Shown here: positions 6,408 through 6,599 of the stretch, one piece after another | Layout of the letters: each line of letters starts with the position of its first letter | How positions within the stretch are numbered: position 1 is the stretch's first letter | Assembly: GCA_035293565.1 (NCBI GenBank) | Contig: DATGMP010000159.1 | Location: 1 to 6,599, forward strand | DNA length: 6,599 bases | Reading direction: 5' to 3' | From: DATGMP01 sp035293565 | GTDB lineage: Bacteria > Pseudomonadota > Alphaproteobacteria > BOG-932 > Roseiterribacteraceae | The notes under the pieces: model-generated | Told to the model about the DNA's origin: nothing | Database searches by the model: none | Seen by the model: the letters and a program-made list of their open reading frames with translations, nothing else | Translations under genes and position numbers: made by a program

Positions 6408-6558
6408 GACTTTCTTCCCCTGGGCTTCGCCCATTCCTCGCGAGGCAAGAAAGTCTCGCCGCCGCCATCCTCCGCTGCGCTCCGGCCCGCGAGCGGGTGC
6501 GTCGTCGATCGTCCTCGGCCTGTCGATCGCCATCGAGGCCGCGGTGGTCGCGGGCTCG
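6408..6558 (+). repeat. Folded inverted-repeat leader module, copy B (upstream of DUF736-like gene)
   Basis: GACTTTCTT (6408-6416) pairs perfectly with AAGAAAGTC (6447-6455). Between the arms lie two small hairpins, TGGGC-TTC-GCCCA (6421-6433) and the palindrome CCTCGCGAGG (6436-6445), again a three-way junction. Downstream come CGCCATCCTCCGCT (6463-6476) and CCTCCGCTGCGCTCCGG (6469-6485), the latter one base different from the second unit of copy A. A small hairpin CCCGCGAGCGGG follows (6486-6497), then the GATCGCCA block (about 6525-6553). The left arm is 172 bases from the start codon at 6580, against 183 in copy A. The stem sequence differs from copy A while the pairing is kept. Confidence 0.75.
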
Positions 6559-6566
6559 AAAACAGC

Positions 6567-6572
6567 AAGGAG
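6567..6572 (+). promoter_or_regulatory. Strong Shine-Dalgarno AAGGAG for the right-edge gene
   Basis: AAGGAG lies 7 bases before ATG 6580, near-ideal spacing. It is the best ribosome-binding site in the window and supports a real, well-translated gene running off the edge. Confidence 0.8.
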
Positions 6573-6579
6573 AAGTGAC

Positions 6580-6599
6580 ATGGCCAATATCGGTTCCTT
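6580..6599 (+). CDS. Start of a probable DUF736 protein (cut by right edge)
   Basis: Only six full codons are visible, reading MANIGS, with the next codon starting TT (Phe or Leu). DUF736 proteins, short and abundant on alphaproteobacterial plasmids and conjugative elements, characteristically begin MANIGSF or MANIGTF, and the setting fits. The start is well supported by AAGGAG at 7 bases. The family call rests on these few residues plus context and could be wrong. DUF736 has no established biochemical function that I can state. Confidence 0.6.

Noticed and set aside
6252..6587. A 111-codon minus-strand frame across copy B
   Set aside because: It is made largely from the palindromic module and the shared leader blocks, and it runs antisense across the AAGGAG and ATG of the right-edge gene.
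1..6599. CRISPR array, tRNA, rRNA, insertion sequence or integrase attachment site
   Set aside because: I found no regularly spaced repeats, tRNA-like cloverleaf, rRNA sequence, transposase frame or direct-repeat-bounded insertion by reading; a profile search could still reveal something subtle.

Overview
The window is high-GC DNA with the codon habits of an alphaproteobacterium (GC-rich third positions, long spurious antisense reading frames). The gene set resembles the conserved backbone of large conjugative elements and megaplasmids of Rhizobiales and Sphingomonadales. That assignment rests on remembered gene neighbourhoods. No relaxase, type IV secretion gene, replication origin or integrase is visible here, so 'mobile element' is inference.

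Layout, all genes on the + strand. (1) 2-3013: the C-terminal 1003 residues of a strawberry-notch-type superfamily 2 helicase, cut by the left edge. (2) 3013-4065: a Toprim-domain, primase-like protein overlapping the helicase stop by one base (TGATG). (3) 4066-4371: a 306-base gap holding a large folded inverted-repeat module. (4) 4372-5310: a DUF2493 (SLOG/YpsA-like) protein whose stop codon lies in the loop of a perfect 9-bp hairpin. (5) 5311-5555: a gap with a second inverted repeat, a weak promoter candidate and a hairpin touching the ribosome-binding site of the next gene. (6) 5556-6038: a small, very hydrophobic multi-pass membrane protein. (7) 6039-6579: a 541-base gap with no convincing gene but a second copy of the folded module. 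(8) 6580-end: the first codons of a gene starting MANIGS behind a strong AAGGAG, probably a DUF736 protein.

The helicase and Toprim genes are almost certainly translationally coupled and probably act together in processing or maintaining the element's DNA. The nucleotide-binding SLOG protein, the membrane protein and the DUF736 gene look like separately controlled units behind structured leaders.

The most notable observation is that the leaders of the DUF2493 and DUF736 genes, 2.2 kb apart, share one design. An outer stem encloses two small hairpins (a three-way junction). It is followed by the same CCTCCGCT-n-CGCTCCGG block, then a block with 24 of 29 matching bases, and then the start codon, 172-183 bases after the left arm. 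The outer stem sequences are unrelated, yet each is perfectly paired. This suggests a conserved fold, either a regulatory leader RNA or a palindromic repeat family of the element.
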